DNA of 64,000 nt from Ectobius pallidus (GCA_964059195.1 CAXKWD010000007.1:154179269-154243268), one strand, 5' to 3'. Positions 1 to 11,886 are shown, counted from the first letter of the stretch. The notes: generated by a model not told the origin, from the sequence alone. A program made the numbers and translations.

Positions 1-660
1 CGACGAATAACTTATCAGTGGATAGAATTCTTTTCCGACTTCTGACATAGCGTACTCGCTATTCATCGTTGGCATAAACTCTTATTCTAAATCAAAATGT
101 AAAGTGAGAAAATGACATTGTCCATGCGCAGGACAGAGAAAGTTAGGCAATGAATCACATCCGATATTTATTTGACTGACTGAATAACTCTGTTCTATAT
201 CCCCATTGTCGGGCGAAGAGCCTCCAATTGAATTTTTGTTTTCCGCGAGAGGGCAGAGGGACAGGTGGTAAGCCCATCGCCTCACAACCCCCTAGGAAAA
301 TAAGTTATTACTTGGACGTGGAAGGCCGGGAAATTGTGTCCAGAGGCTCTAATTTAGGCTTCGAGTTCTTTAATGTGCCGTAAATCTACGACACGGGCCT
401 CCCAGCTAAAAGTCCCTCCCGGAGGCTCCGTGCCAAAATTTTTACGTCCGGAAAAAATCCATCGACCACGGCCGGGTTTGATCCCACGACCTGCGGCTCT
501 AGAGGCGGGCACGCTAACCCTAGACCACCGCGGCCGACCTCGATATTTATTTAGTTGGCTTTAATTCTCCATTATTAATATACGAGAATGAATTCTATCG
601 ATAACCTCTCTAATTTGGTCAATTACGTCAAATCATAGAATCGTGAAACTTCTCAATAGT
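1..660 (-). mobile_element. Helitron family HB interior, cut by window edge and SINE
   Basis: Sequence at 1-161 and 553-640 aligns by eye with 48370-48640, which continues from a recognisable Helitron 3' end at 47852. The family also resembles the interior of the complete element at 21572-22424. A SINE (174-540) interrupts this copy. The copy near 48575 still has the uninterrupted target (AATATTTATTTG), so it acts as an empty site. No Helitron terminus is visible here. No coding capacity was seen. Confidence 0.55.
174..540 (-). mobile_element. tRNA-derived SINE, family S1
   Basis: The right end, read on the minus strand, is a tRNA-like head with a pol III A-box-like TGGTCTAGGG and a degraded B box. 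It is followed by the body shared with 3912-4304, including a GATTTACGGCAC block. The 12-bp direct repeat CGATATTTATTT at 162-173 and 541-552 flanks the insertion. Target-site duplication plus internal promoter supports a retroposed SINE rather than a tRNA gene. Confidence 0.85.
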
Positions 661-1402
661 AATAACAAGAAGGTGGAAAAAAGGAAGGAAAGAAATTTTT
701 TTAAACATAAAGCCTATTTACTATGCTCAAATATCGAATCTTTCAGAGTTTCCATCAACTTATAACTTCGTATCTTTTCTATTTACAAACTTATTCGTGG
801 GGGGGGAAAAAAACTTCCACTTAAGAAGATGTAGGTAAAGGATGAGACTGACAGCGCCCTGTACGACGGAAATTCAAAGCTATGCCCTAGGTAGGCTTCT
901 TTGCGAATGTGAAGTAGCCTCTAGCAAAAAACATGTTGACATCATTGATATTATGAATTCTATTTGACAGACTTCGCCTTTCAATCCGGGCACAAAGTTA
1001 CTGGCATGTCTGTCTCTCAAGACGGGCAAACAAGACACACGTCTCATATTTCACTGAGTCAACATGATTTTTAAAGAGACTTTGCAGTTAATGCATCTAA
1101 AATTATATTTATAAAACAACTATTAAGATCAGAATTCCTTGGGCTAGTTGTTTCAGAATAGTTTGTTTACCGAGATCAGAGCCGGATTAACCCTTGTAGG
1201 GACCTTCGGAACGGTCTTCGAGGCCCTTATAATATGATTAACTTTACTTAAATTATCTTTTACTATTTATACTGTAATTCAAAGCAAGTCATACGACTTG
1301 AATTTCATGTAATATAAAGCACTTAGTATAGGGCAAAGGCAAAAATTACAAAATCTATAATTTAAAAAAGTTACAACTCAAGATACTATAGTAATAGACT
1401 TA
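661..1402. other. No gene or clear repeat seen
   Basis: AT-rich sequence with no long open frame, no tRNA-like box pair and no match to other repeats in the window that I could find. Confidence 0.5.
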
Positions 1403-1827
1403 TGCCCGGTTTCTATAAACTCGCGAAATACCAACGGGTAGATTATCCAAAAGACAGAATTTACACAAGAATAACACCATACAAACAAAAATAATTTAAA
1501 GATAGCAATCACGTACACTTGTGGCGAGCTTCTAGATAAATGTCCTCTGGGTCAATATGAAAATGACAGAAAAAATGTTCCTACAAACTCGGGCTAGATC
1601 TTTCCACGAGTAAATCGTCGGGTTAATTTATTCCTTCATGGATGTCTGGATAAAATTTAACCTCTTGTAGGATCAATGATAATTTAAAAACAATGAGAAT
1701 CAAAACCTTCTGAACTAAATTAACTGTACAACTCCAAGGCCTTCCTCATTATATCATTGTGAACTGGACTAGTTTGCCCATGGATAATTACCCATAGGTA
1801 TTTCACGAGCTTAAAAATCCTGGGCCT
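1403..1827 (+). mobile_element. MITE family B, copy 1
   Basis: The left terminus TGCCCGGTTTCTATAAACTC is mirrored by an eroded right end (TTACCCATAGGTATTTCACG). The interior is nearly the same as 35577-36010, and 15217-16065 is an inverted, interrupted relative. Length is about 425 bp with no coding capacity, so a non-autonomous inverted-repeat element is the best reading. Confidence 0.8.
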
Positions 1828-2007
1828 GTAATAGGGAACACTTTACTTATTATTCCAATACTTGAGCTGAAAACTATGTGACAAAATACCACATTGCTCT
1901 TAATGAATGTTTCTTGATAATTCAATACAACATCCATGTAGACCTACTGATTGTCTATATAGATTCATATTCATTATTGTCACAGTACATTCGATATATA
2001 TATATAT

Positions 2008-2553
2008 ACAGAGTGTTAATGAATAACACCGAAATATTTTACCTGTTAATTGAGGGGACATAGACAAGCAACTTTTATTAGGAGATTTTTGTCATATGGT
2101 TTCAATTTTTCCTGTTACAGCAAAAAATCTCCCAGGGCATGGCCGCCACTGACTTCTAACATTAGCAAAAAATGGAAAACACAGGAACTTCGTTGTTAAC
2201 ACTGTAGTCAGTAGTTATGAAGAAAAAAAAGACTAATGTAGTGGCGACCAGTTATGTGATTAGCCTGTAAATTTGGCAGATTATGGATACACTAAATTAT
2301 GATATAGCTGTTGACAAATGATTAAGAGTCAGATTTTTATCGATCACTAGTAAGGCATGAAGTCAATTTAATGAACATTTTAACCCTATTTCGCGTAATT
2401 ATTGACTTATGAGCACCAAATTATAATGACTTTAATGCCCTGTAGCATACCCATTTTACGCCAGAGAGCAAAAATCTCCTAATAAAAGTTGCTTGTCTAT
2501 GTCCCCTCTACATACAGGTAAAATATTTCGGTTTTATTTATTAACACCCTGTA
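2008..2553. mobile_element. MITE family A, copy 1
   Basis: Ends form long terminal inverted repeats. The left begins ACAGAGTGTTAATGAATAAC and the right ends ATTAACACCCTGTA, with about 85 bp of arm including AAGCAACTTTTATTAGG. It lies in TA-rich sequence, compatible with a TA target. Other copies: 34838-35340, 39665-40229, 57713-57915 (partial) and 60757-61898 (interrupted). Non-coding. Confidence 0.88.
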
Positions 2554-2566
2554 TATATACATATAC

Positions 2567-2608
<42 letters not shown>
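2554..2608. repeat. (TA)n microsatellite
   Basis: An almost pure TA dinucleotide tract abuts the right end of MITE A copy 1. It generates spurious Tyr/Ile open frames on both strands. Confidence 0.95.
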
Positions 2609-2613
<5 letters not shown>

Positions 2614-3432
2614 CTCTGTCCCCAATTGGCAGGCCGCGAATACGGGGATCCAGTGCCGAACTGACTCTTCGGGAATATCGCGAGTTTTCCTGGTGATTTG
2701 TTTTCTAACTGTAGACTGGAAACACCCTGTATAATGAATAGTATCGATTCCTCGTGCGATCTAATCTGCTCTTCCTCTCCGAATAACGTGAATACGGAAA
2801 CAATGCTGGAATCCGTGTGGGCGTGAGGGTTTGATTTATTTATTTGCAATCCTCGAGTGTGGAAACAACTTTATCCTCCCGCTCTGGATACTCCCGCAAA
2901 TAAAACAAACATCCTAGAGCACACATTATGGAAGAACTTGGCAGGGTTTGCACTGCATGCATAAAACATGTGATGCACTCGAATTTAAGTTTCCGTACGC
3001 TAAGCACGGGCAATCCGATATTTTCACCTGAAATTCTGATAAGGTGTAGATTTTGCATATTGGCATTTTCTTTACCTTGAATATAAGGTTTTGCATACAG
3101 AACATTAAGGGAGTAAGTTTAGCTTAAAGCACCAAAATGAAGACCATATCCCATGTTTTTTTCCCCCTGGTATTCATGGTATATTTGGGCACATAAACAT
3201 CCCTACAACGGGAGAGGTTAAACTAAGGAAAAGAATGAAAGAACGAAAAGAAGAAGAACCATTATTATTAAGCCAAAGCTTTAATGACTATATAATTGTA
3301 AAACATGCATTTATGAACTAAAATAGTGGAAATGACACAAAATTTTTAAAAAAGAAATACCAAAAGCAATTTAATGGATGACAGTATATTATATATGAAT
3401 TTACTATATAAAACACACTTATTTTGATACTC
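2609..3432. other. No gene seen
   Basis: Mixed unique-looking sequence. Short open frames here lack supporting motifs, splice context or a second copy. Confidence 0.5.
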
Positions 3433-4375
3433 GTAAGTAAATTTATATTACTTGAACACCCTTAGCGAAAAAGAAATTCTTTCTGAACGGGCATGTCCAT
3501 CCAATTACCCCTAGCAAATATGTGCCATTTAAAAAGAAAGAAAAATCTTTATTGCTACAATACAAATTGCTATAGTGTTTGCAAAAAACTATGAATGAAT
3601 TAAAATGAGCTATGAACACTTGGCGGAGATTCTCAAATAAAAACGATTGTCTGTTGTCTGAAAGTAACGATTTGTACATGGAAAAGCTCCTCTCTACCTC
3701 CACTGAAACTTGACCTAAAAATGACGAAAATGGCTTAAAAATTGTCAAAATGACCTATCTCTTGAAAGTGACGAAAAATGCAAAATAAAGTTTAAAAAAT
3801 GCAAAATAAAGTTTAAAAATGCAAAAACAAATGTCCCTTATTTAATCAATTGTTTCATTATATACATTTATATAATATATATATGACTATATTATAGTCA
3901 TGCTAACTTTTCTGTATCTGTATCTGTATCTGGTACCCTATGATCGCCAGGTGGGGCGAAGGGGCCTCCAATGGAGGTTTCATTACCTATACTGATATGC
4001 TTATTTCCGAGAGAGGGTAGAGGGACAGGTGGTAAGCCCATCGCCTCGCAACCCCCCTCTGGAAATTAAGTATTTCTTGGACGTGAAAGGGCCGAGAAAT
4101 TTTGTCCAGAGGCTCTAATTTAGGCTTGGAGTTCTTTTACGTGCCGTAAATCTACGACACGGGACCCCCAGCTTAAAGTCCCTCCCGGAGGACTCCGTGC
4201 CCAGGATTTTTACGTCCTGAAAAATCCATCGACCGCGGCCAGGTTTGATCCCGCGCCCTGCGGATCTAGAGGCGGGCACGCTACCTCTAGACCACCGCGG
4301 CCGACATGCTAACTTTTAACCCTCATAAAAAAATATGCAAAATCATCAAATGCCTTGCCCAATTATATTATTACT
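3433..4375 (-). pseudogene. hAT-type transposase C-terminal relic
   Basis: The minus-strand frame at 3443-3748 contains VERSFSMYKSLLSDNRQSF followed by ENLRQVFIAHFN. This resembles the C-terminal dimerisation region of hAT-superfamily transposases (known family pattern ERxFS...LxxxNLRxxL). Only the last ~100 residues remain, with no catalytic part, so it is a dead fragment. A second, more broken copy lies at 20845-21325. The SINE at 3912-4304 is inserted in the AT-rich part. The other copy is uninterrupted there (ATCTTTTAACC), which confirms the order of events. hAT assignment rests on motif recognition by eye. Confidence 0.65.
3912..4304 (-). mobile_element. tRNA-derived SINE, family S1, second copy
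   Basis: Exact 13-bp target duplication CATGCTAACTTTT at 3899-3911 and 4305-4317. The tRNA-like head is at the right end. The 3' tail on the left is a simple repeat, (TCTGTA)n on the plus strand. The body matches 174-540 along most of its length. Confidence 0.93.
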
Positions 4376-4773
4376 GTTAACTATGATAATGGGCTAATGG
4401 CTAATGCTCATTCCGCCATCTACTTTGAATGTGCATTAACGCGATTGTGGATTACTACTGCAGTCAAGATAAAGTTCCTAGAAGATAATTAACCAATAAC
4501 AATGGAGTGGCGGGTACAGAATGCCGCGAACTGTCAAGTGCTACTCCACCACAAACATCAACTGTCTTGAGCGGTATGTGAACTCCTGACCGCATGAATT
4601 ACAAACATGTGCAGTAATAGGTACGCGACAGACAGCAGAATGGATTGACATTTCAAGTGCGTCTGTGTATGTATTTATACATAAAATGTCTAGGCCTATA
4701 CTTAAGGCCCGTGAACAGTGGAAACGTTGATGATAATCCTACGACATAGGCCTACATGAATGACATAAATATA
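4376..4773. other. No gene or repeat identified
   Basis: No long open frame, inverted repeat or second copy was seen. Confidence 0.45.
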
Positions 4774-4833
4774 GCCTTACTTACTTAATGGCAATAGGCA
4801 ATTCCTAAGTAAGCTGTCTGTTTTATGGAACTT
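4774..4833 (-). mobile_element. LINE 3' tip, severely truncated
   Basis: CTTACTTACTTAATGGCAAT plus the following ~40 bp matches the extreme 3' end of the LINE copies at 8208, 11258 and 19662, with a TAAG-repeat tail on the minus strand. Only the last few dozen bases are present, as expected from abortive target-primed reverse transcription. Confidence 0.6.
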
Positions 4834-5917
4834 TGATAAGTGAAAAACATGTTTTTAAATGTTGTTTATGTGCTTGAACTTCCTCGTGACATATAATGGA
4901 GCAGAATCCGTTTTCTCCAGCATTCTGTGCCAAAACTCGCTATGTCCAAGTTACCCCCTGAAACCTCAACTAAATATCAGTGATTGTCCATACATTATGA
5001 TTTATGCTCCAATATCTGGTAATATTAAAGTAAAAGTATAATAAATTCTTACATTAGTTTATTAAACCTTAAAATAATAATGAATCCTATAGGATTCACC
5101 AGTTTGTCTTAGATTGTTACTAAGAAGTCGGAAAAGAAATAGGAATAAAAATTTCAATTCCTTGTAAAACTGCAGAATATGGTACAACAAATAAATTATG
5201 AGCCAAATCATTGCATTAAGTGTTTTCTATACGGTCCGGCATGGCTTTGTATAGACTATTGTGTGACAAATTAAGTCTCATCAAATACAGATAGTTTCTT
5301 ATTGCCGGCTACAGCTTTATTTATAAAAAAAATATATATAATGAGTTTTGCAACTGGGCGACTCACATAATAAAATAATATAATTATGAACATTTTTAAC
5401 AACGGGTTTTAACGTAAACTGAGTATGTTGTGTCAAAAGTCGGAAAAAAAAGTCCAGTCCACTGATACTTTATTCATTGCTGTAACTTTTTGATTAATTT
5501 GGAAAAGGAAATGTTGAATTTGCAATATTTTAAATTAATAAAAAGCTACAGTGTTCTCATCTGTAGAAATATATTGAACCTGGATTTAAAATCACGAAAT
5601 ACGATGTTAAATCGAACATCTGTCTCTTCTACATTGACTGAAATTCTATGTTGGAAATCTCGGATATTAAATTCTTGTGAAGACGTTATAATTAACAATG
5701 ATATTGCATTCCATAGAAATACGGTGAGCTGCGTTCTCAGAACTGATGGACAACTGAAATCACGTTGTAATGAAAGAAAGAAAAAAATGGACTTCATAAA
5801 TTCCATACTGTCATTTGTCTTTCACTCCTATCAAATGATAGGCTATATGGCTATACTTAGTTTTAAACTGATTTATTTATAAGTCAAGAATTAGTTTATA
5901 GTATATTGAGTTACTAG
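4834..5917. other. No supported gene
   Basis: Contains a 130-codon plus-strand open frame at 5490-5882, rich in Asn, Ile and Leu, and an overlapping antisense frame. Neither shows a recognisable motif or splice context, and AT-rich composition makes chance frames of this size expected. Confidence 0.45.
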
Positions 5918-6322
5918 TTCCGAAGCGGTGCATACGGATCGAGGAAAGAGTTCCGTTATGCGCTTACGGAACGAGTATTACATGCTATTTTTTGCACGAT
6001 GATTATTTATATGAATTTAATTATATTAATTGAGATATTAGCTGAAACTATTAAGTATATATACATTATGGAAGATAAATGTTATATTTCAGAAAGTGAT
6101 TCGTATGTGTTGGTTGTTATGGGGACGGAATACTTGTCCTGTTAAAGTAGCCACAAACTGGGGGGGCCTTGGTTCCGGCCTTCGATAAAGGGTTGTATTG
6201 TGATGGTTTTACTTACGGCACTAGTGCTTTTTGTAATTTTTTCAGCACTGAGATTTCTTTTGTTATAATAGCAACCAGATTGCGTGTGGGAATGTCGTAA
6301 GTACCACTAATTAGTTACATCG
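5918..6322 (-). mobile_element. Repeat family E, copy 1
   Basis: Reverse complement of the element at 10297-10775, including TTGCACGA near one end, ACTAATTAGTGGTACTTACG, and a hairpin-forming segment with CGCTTACGGAAC at the other. Other copies: 18872-19303, 43985-44415 and 56145-56612. No coding capacity. Confidence 0.8.
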
Positions 6323-6860
6323 TGCAAAAAGGTATATTTACACCCAAGAATCCCAAAAAATCTCATAATGTTCATTTTTTGAAAATGGTGTACTTAGATA
6401 GACAGTTATTTTGTCTTTAATTTCATGTAGGCTAATAATTTTTAAATTCTGGCTGCTAGTTCCTTAGATAGAGCCCTTTTTTAAAAAAGCTTCAAACATC
6501 ATAATTCCTCTATAAATTGACATATCAATGTTATTTTGGTGTCATTTTGAAGGTTGAAATATTCTCTAGTGTTTGACATAGAGAAATTTCTGATATATTA
6601 ATATTCTATTATGTTCTAGATATTTGTTTATAATGATGTGAAAAAAAATATTTTCAGTTTATATAAATCTATGTAACAATTTAAGACCTTAAGTAGCCAA
6701 AAAAATCTAAATGTCAGGCACCAGAGAATTATTCTGTGTACAATACAGTGAAAATTTGGTGATTTTATTTTCCATAGTTTTGAAGTAATCATGTTTCAAG
6801 TTTATAGCCAAAATTTTCAAGAAAACAATTTTTATAAATTAATTATAAACAATTAGAAAA
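6323..6860. other. AT-rich spacer
   Basis: No coding signal or second copy seen. Confidence 0.45.
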
Positions 6861-7525
6861 AAGTGTGCGTGGAACGCCACGCTACAGAAGTGAAACTTGT
6901 TTTAATTTTCGGATTTTTCTATTTTAGATTATTGGATTTTTCAATTTTTGACTGTTGGACTTTTTAATATTGGGTTTTAGGACTTTTTAATTTTGGATTT
7001 TTGATTTTTTAATTTTTGATCTTTTAATTTTTTTAATTTTGGATTTTTTTAATTTTAGATCTTTAATTTTTTTGAATTTTTTAATTTAGTATTTTTTAAT
7101 TTTGGATTTTTATTTTTAAATTATAGATTTTGTATTTTCAAATTTTGTATTTTATATTTTTTAATTTTGTATTTAAATTTTTTATATTTGAAATGTTGGA
7201 TATTTAGATTTTTTATTTTTTAATTTTGGATTTTTGAACTTTTTAATTTTGGATCTTTAAATTTTTTGAATTTTTAAATATTGGATTTTAAAATTTTGGA
7301 TTTTTTAAATTCTGGATCTTTGAATTTTTTAATTTTTTTAAATTATTGATTTTCGATTTTTAATTTTCGATTTTTAGATTTTTTAAATTTTTGGATAAGC
7401 CTAATTATTGAGCTGATTGTTTTCTGTGCAGTCCGTTCCGTCACACCTCACTAATTTCGTGACGATTTTGAGCATTACACAAGCTCCCGATTTACCCCTA
7501 CCGCGGCTAAAGAAGTTTCACTTCA
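6861..7525 (+). mobile_element. Repeat family K with ATTTTTTAATTTTGG array, copy 1
   Basis: Inverted motif pair GAAGTGAAACTT (near 6887) and AAGTTTCACTTC (near 7513) bounds the element. Between them at 6900-7395 is a degenerate tandem array built on roughly ATTTTTTAATTTTGG, then a conserved flank ending in CCTACCGCGGCTAAAGAAG. The same structure appears inverted at 44862-45355, so the array travels with the element. Confidence 0.8.
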
Positions 7526-7554
7526 AAAATCTCGTGAAATGTTTTAATGTTTCA

Positions 7555-7730
7555 TGTGTCCATGAGTTCCAAAGGTGCAGGTTCGATCCCGGCCCAGGCC
7601 GATAACATATTATATATATATGCACAAATGTGGCAAGTACTTGTATGCAGATTTAAAGTCACGTAAAAGAACTTCTGCGGGACAAAATTCTGGCACAACG
7701 GCGACGGTCACAGGCCTAAGTTGCAGAACA
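7555..7730 (+). mobile_element. SINE fragment related to S1
   Basis: A B-box-like GGTTCGATCCC at 7581 is followed by AAGTCACGTAAAAGAACT and GGACAAAATTCTGGC. These resemble the post-head block of S1 (GATTTACGGCACGTAAAAGA...). The A-box half of the head is missing. Not a functional tRNA. Confidence 0.55.
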
Positions 7731-8203
7731 TCCCCATCATGATATAACCATAAAACAAACACTTCCAACCGTGTGGAATACACAATGTTATCAACTAATG
7801 ACGTTGTCTTTCCAATTTAGAGCACTCAAATAACAATGTTCGACAGACTGTAAAGATTCCACGAAATTTAATAGTGAAAAATCTCAGCCCACTAACTATA
7901 ACACGTTCTGAGATGAGCGTAAAGTGTAAATTAGTTTTGAGATATTTGCAATTTAAAATTTAACGATTTTCAGTCTTACATCCGAGATCAAGATAATTAT
8001 TAAATTAATTATCTGCCTCTTTCTTCCTTTCACATTGATTTCCCGGTCCTAGCTTCCTTTGTAATTGCCTGGACAGGGCTTTGTGTACGGTTAGAAGCAG
8101 TTCTTGTCAATCCCATGAAATGCTTTCTCTGATTTTAAAGGATGCATATTTCATTTAAATATATTTGTAGATGGGCAAGATATTGCGTAGGCTAACATTT
8201 TCT
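7731..8203. other. No feature seen
   Basis: No open frame above background and no repeat partner found. Confidence 0.4.
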
Positions 8204-8744
8204 TACTTACTCAATGGCAATAGATAATTCCTCAGCAAGCTAAAGGAATATTATCTATTTTATGGAACCCGAAGGTTCATTGCCGTGCTTACCTGAGCCC
8301 ACCATTCAACCCTATTCTGTGCGAAGTCCATCCAACCATCCCTCTCAAAACCTACTTTCCTTAAATCCATCCTAATATTGCCCTCCCACCTACGTCTAGG
8401 TCTTCCAAGTGGGCTTTTCCCTTCGGGTCAACCAGTCAATATTTTTTAGATATCTCTTTCCTTCCCCATGCGTGCAACATGTTCAGCCCATGTCATCCTC
8501 CGTGATTTAATTACCCTTACTATATCCGATGAAGAGTACAGGTTATGAAGCTCGAAGCTATGAAGTTTTCTCCAATCCCTATTTTCATTTGTCTTAGATC
8601 CGGATATTTTCCTAAGCCCCCTGTTTTCGAATACTCTCAGATTATGTTCTTCCCGAAGAGTAAACGATCACATCTCACATCCATATAATGCAACCGGCAG
8701 GATAATAGTCTTATACATTTTTATTTTTAGATTTCTGGACACAA
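8204..8744 (-). pseudogene. LINE reverse transcriptase C-terminus and 3' UTR
   Basis: Read on the minus strand, the frame gives LYGCEMWSFTLREEHNLRVF, then a region with LHNLYSSSDIVRVIKSRRMTW, and ends in a WMDFAQNRVEWW...AMNLRVP-like stretch. This is the typical C-terminal tail of non-LTR reverse transcriptases. The polymerase core is absent, so the copy is 5'-truncated. The 3' end at the left carries the TAAG-type tail shared with 11258-11825 and 19662-20044. The family is not assigned further. Confidence 0.75.
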
Positions 8745-8793
8745 TAAAAGTGTGTGCATATATATACTGTATATGCACACACTTTTATTAAGT

Positions 8794-8796
<3 letters not shown>

Positions 8797-8824
<28 letters not shown>

Positions 8825-8825
8825 C
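8797..8825. repeat. (TA)n tract, left flank of MITE H
   Basis: TA dinucleotide run split by insertion of the element at 8826-9573. Its continuation is 9574-9620. Confidence 0.95.
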
Positions 8826-9570
8826 GAGCCCCTTAAAGCCCAAGTGGTGTAACTCCAGTTTTTGGATTTTTTTTAGTTATGGTCAGGATCCTATTCAGAA
8901 AGTGTTCTTCTCACTGCCTTCTAAACTGTATTAATCGTGTATACACTGCCTGTCCTATACGGCTAATTTTGCGTACTCGGCGACATTACAGATGGCAGCA
9001 CCTTTCACACCCAGACTGCTTCTTGTTTATTGCTACGACATTGTTGATTATGTCGTGCTGTCACCGCCGTCTCATAATCACTGCCTTCTAAACTGTATTA
9101 CTCCTCGAGACGGCTGTGCTCATAATATAGTCTATCAATGCGTCTAATTAATTTACATTAATTTTAATTATTGCTCCAAAATTCCATTTCAAGATAAGTG
9201 TCATATACTGGAATAATATTACGTTCTAAACAAATAACACAAGTATCTGTGTCTGTTTAATGCTTATTTTGATTAGTGATTGCTGCAATCTGGGTGTGAA
9301 CTGTGTCGCCTCTACTGGATAAATTAGGCAATTTAACAATACTCTGAACTCCATGTTAAAATAAAGCATAGGACAGGCAGTGTAATTCTCGAGACGGCGG
9401 TGGTTCTTCTATTAATAGCGCAAATGTTGTAAGTCATAACTTGCATAGCAACCCTGTAGGCAGGAGCAAAATTTTATACTGTCAATAAAGCCATCTATTT
9501 GGTGACAGCTAAAACCTTAAATATCTCAGAACAGACGGATGTGAGTTACACCACATGAGCTTTAAAGGGG

Positions 9571-9573
<3 letters not shown>
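8826..9573. mobile_element. MITE H, outer element
   Basis: Terminal inverted repeats of about 30 bp: left GAGCCCCTTAAAGCCCAAGT and right ACATGAGCTTTAAAGGGGCTC. It interrupts a TA microsatellite, so a TA target duplication is likely. A second element (8912-9402) is nested inside. Confidence 0.85.
8912..9402. mobile_element. hAT-like MITE family I, copy 1
   Basis: Begins CACTGCCTTCTAAACTG and ends GAGACGGCGGTG, an imperfect inverted repeat. It is flanked by the exact 8-bp duplication GTTCTTCT (8904-8911, 9403-9410). A second copy at 45785-47180 has its own exact 8-bp duplication. Eight-base duplications are the known signature of hAT transposition. Non-coding. Confidence 0.92.

Positions 9574-9620
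<47 letters not shown>
9574..9620. repeat. (TA)n tract, right flank of MITE H
   Basis: Continuation of the TA microsatellite interrupted by MITE H. Confidence 0.95.
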
Positions 9621-9623
<3 letters not shown>

Positions 9624-10296
9624 TTGTTCAGGAAGATTCACAGTACCTTGTTCTCCTAATATTTGTTATAAATGTTGGTATCAACAGAAAGAGATAAATA
9701 ATCTTACGGAAAAATGACATATTTCACAATACTGTCGATTTGCGAAGAGCGTATTCATTTATTCATTTATATTTCCTTCTGGTGTATGGGGTTTGCCCTA
9801 TAAGAACTTAAAGACAATATCACAAGAGAAATTAACTCTATCTTGGAAGCTGAACTTATGCGCGTGAAAGAAAATTTCCTAAAAAGGTGCCATTCTTGTG
9901 TGGATGCAAGCGGAGGACATTTCCAACATCTCTTGTGATGAGGTACGTGGTTATTTTCATTGTAATTTTAACTGTAATCATAAGAACCTGAATCATAACA
10001 CCGTTACCGGCTTTACTTGCGTAGATATTTCATCCGATCGCTGGGGAGTTAGAGCTGTGGCAGCCGCGACGCAGAAACCCGCACGATTGGCCAACTCGTA
10101 CGTGAAACACACTGTAGTAGGCCTATTTTAAGTTTCTATAAAGCTAAATATAACGGAGAGCTACGGAAAGCTGTTTTGTAAGATCTTATGCATATCGCTA
10201 TTAGGCCTACCAAAAAAAAAATACGATCTTTACGAATACATCATTTTAGTTAAGTTTCATTGAAGCTTCTTATGAAATGTGCGATTTTACTGTCAT
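9621..10296. other. No supported gene
   Basis: Contains a 77-codon open frame at 9898-10131 without a motif or plausible context. Confidence 0.4.
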
Positions 10297-10775
10297 TTTT
10301 GCACGACGTAACTAATTAGTGGTACTTACGAATATTGTTGCCGTGGATCGTAAGTTGACATTCCCACACGCAATCTGGTTGCTATGAAAACCAAAGAAAT
10401 CTCCGTGCGGTAAAAATTATAAAAAGCACAAGTGCCGTAAGTAAAACAATCATAATACAAGCCTTTATGGAAGTCCGGAACCAAGGCCCCCCAGTTTGTG
10501 GCGACTTTAACAGGATAAATATTCGGTTCCCATAACAACCAACACATGCGAATCACTTTCTGAAATATAACATCCATCTTCAATAATGTATAAGTTATGC
10601 ATAATATTTTCAGCTAATATCTCAATTAATATATTTAAATTGATATAAATAATCATCGTGCAAAAAATAGCATGCAATACTCGTGCCGTAAGCGCATAAC
10701 GGATCTCGAAAATTGAAAAAATACTTTCCTCGATCCGTATGCACCACTTGGCACTTGTATCGCAATATACTATTT
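10297..10775 (+). mobile_element. Repeat family E, copy 2
   Basis: Starts TTTTGCACGACGTAACTAAT and ends near GGCACTTGTATCGCAATATA. Inside, ATCATCGTGCAAAAAATAGC mirrors the left end, and the terminal ~100 bp fold back on themselves in better copies. Same family as 5918, 18872, 43985 and 56145. Confidence 0.85.
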
Positions 10776-11257
10776 TGCCACCATCAATTTCTGACTTCGG
10801 ATATAATTTTAACTTGGTTTTTGGTAACCGTAGATACCGAATGAGAATACGGAATTGTTTGAGAAAAAATTCTAGTTCATTTACGTGAGAGATGTCTGAA
10901 CGTTTTCTGTTTCACGGAAGAGTATTGTGAATTCTGAACAGTTTTTCTTACTGAGCATTTCTCATTGACTGCTAAGTTAATAGAAGAGTAAGAACATGAT
11001 GTTAAATCCGAGGTAAGCTTAATATAACCTAAGGATTAACATACATGTAGCAAATATAAAATAAAAATTGAACTGTGTTTCTAAGGAAACGTCAATACTA
11101 AACAAAACAACAACAATAATATAATTACTTATTTTATCTCTGTATATAAAGTAGAGGGGTAGGCCTATGTATGTATGTCTTTTATGCAAAAATACATGCT
11201 TTGACCGATTTGTAAGAAAATTTGCACTGAATAGCATTTTCAGCATCTACTTAAAGA
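10776..11257. other. No feature seen
   Basis: AT-rich sequence without a supported gene or repeat. Confidence 0.4.
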
Positions 11258-11830
11258 TGGCAATAGACAATTCCCAAGGAAGCTAAAGGATTATTATCTA
11301 TTTTATGGAACCCGAAGATTCATTGCCGCGCTTACTTGAGCCTGCCATTCAACCCTATTCTGTGCTAACTCCATCCAACCATCCCTCGCAAATCCTACAT
11401 CTCTTAAAACTAAACTAAACTCCGTGGCGCTACATCCCTGGAGGGACTTGGCCGACCACCGCGTCATCTCCCGTAGGCAGATGGCAGGATTGGGGGGCAT
11501 GTGGTCAGCATACCGACACCCACGGCCGTTAATGGTGGTTTTCTTGACCGGAGCCGCTACTTCTCTATCAAGTAGCTCCTCAATTTGAATCACGAGGCTG
11601 AGTGCACCCCTACCAGACCTCCCTACCTCAGAAAAAGTCCGAGGAGGTACCGGGAATCGAACCCGGGCCGACGGATCTGTAGTCAGCAACGCTAACCACA
11701 AGACCACGCCGGCGGACCCTACATCTCTTAAATCTATGCTAATATTGTCCTCCCACCTACGTCTAGGTCTTCCAAGTGGTATTTTCCCTTCGAATCTCCC
11801 AGCCAATATTTTTTAGATATTCTATTTTAA
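11258..11830 (-). pseudogene. LINE reverse transcriptase C-terminus, split by a SINE
   Basis: The minus-strand frame from 11806 encodes MAGRFEGKIPLGRPRRRWED, and after removal of the SINE at 11409-11717 it continues as DGWMELAQNRVEWQAQV...AMNLRVP. This is the C-terminal tail of a non-LTR reverse transcriptase, with the same TAAG-type 3' end as the copy at 8204. The minus-strand open frame at 11303-11806 is an artefact of reading through the SINE. Confidence 0.78.
11409..11717 (-). mobile_element. tRNA-derived SINE, family S2
   Basis: On the minus strand the head reads TGGTCTTGTGGTTAGCG (A box) and GGTTCGATTCC (B box). The tail, on the plus strand at the left, is an (ACTAA)n-type repeat. An exact 15-bp target duplication CCTACATCTCTTAAA lies at 11394-11408 and 11718-11732. 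A second family member is at 58265-58486. Confidence 0.95.
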
Positions 11831-11886
11831 GATAGGTAAGTTAAATACTGAAATTATTCTATTTAATTAGGTATTCTCTTACTTGA

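Noticed and set aside
2493..2849. Open frames rich in Tyr-Ile repeats on both strands
   Set aside because: Direct translation of a (TA)n microsatellite.
5490..5882. 130-codon plus-strand open frame
   Set aside because: Composition follows the local AT bias, an antisense frame overlaps, and no motif, splice context or second copy supports it.
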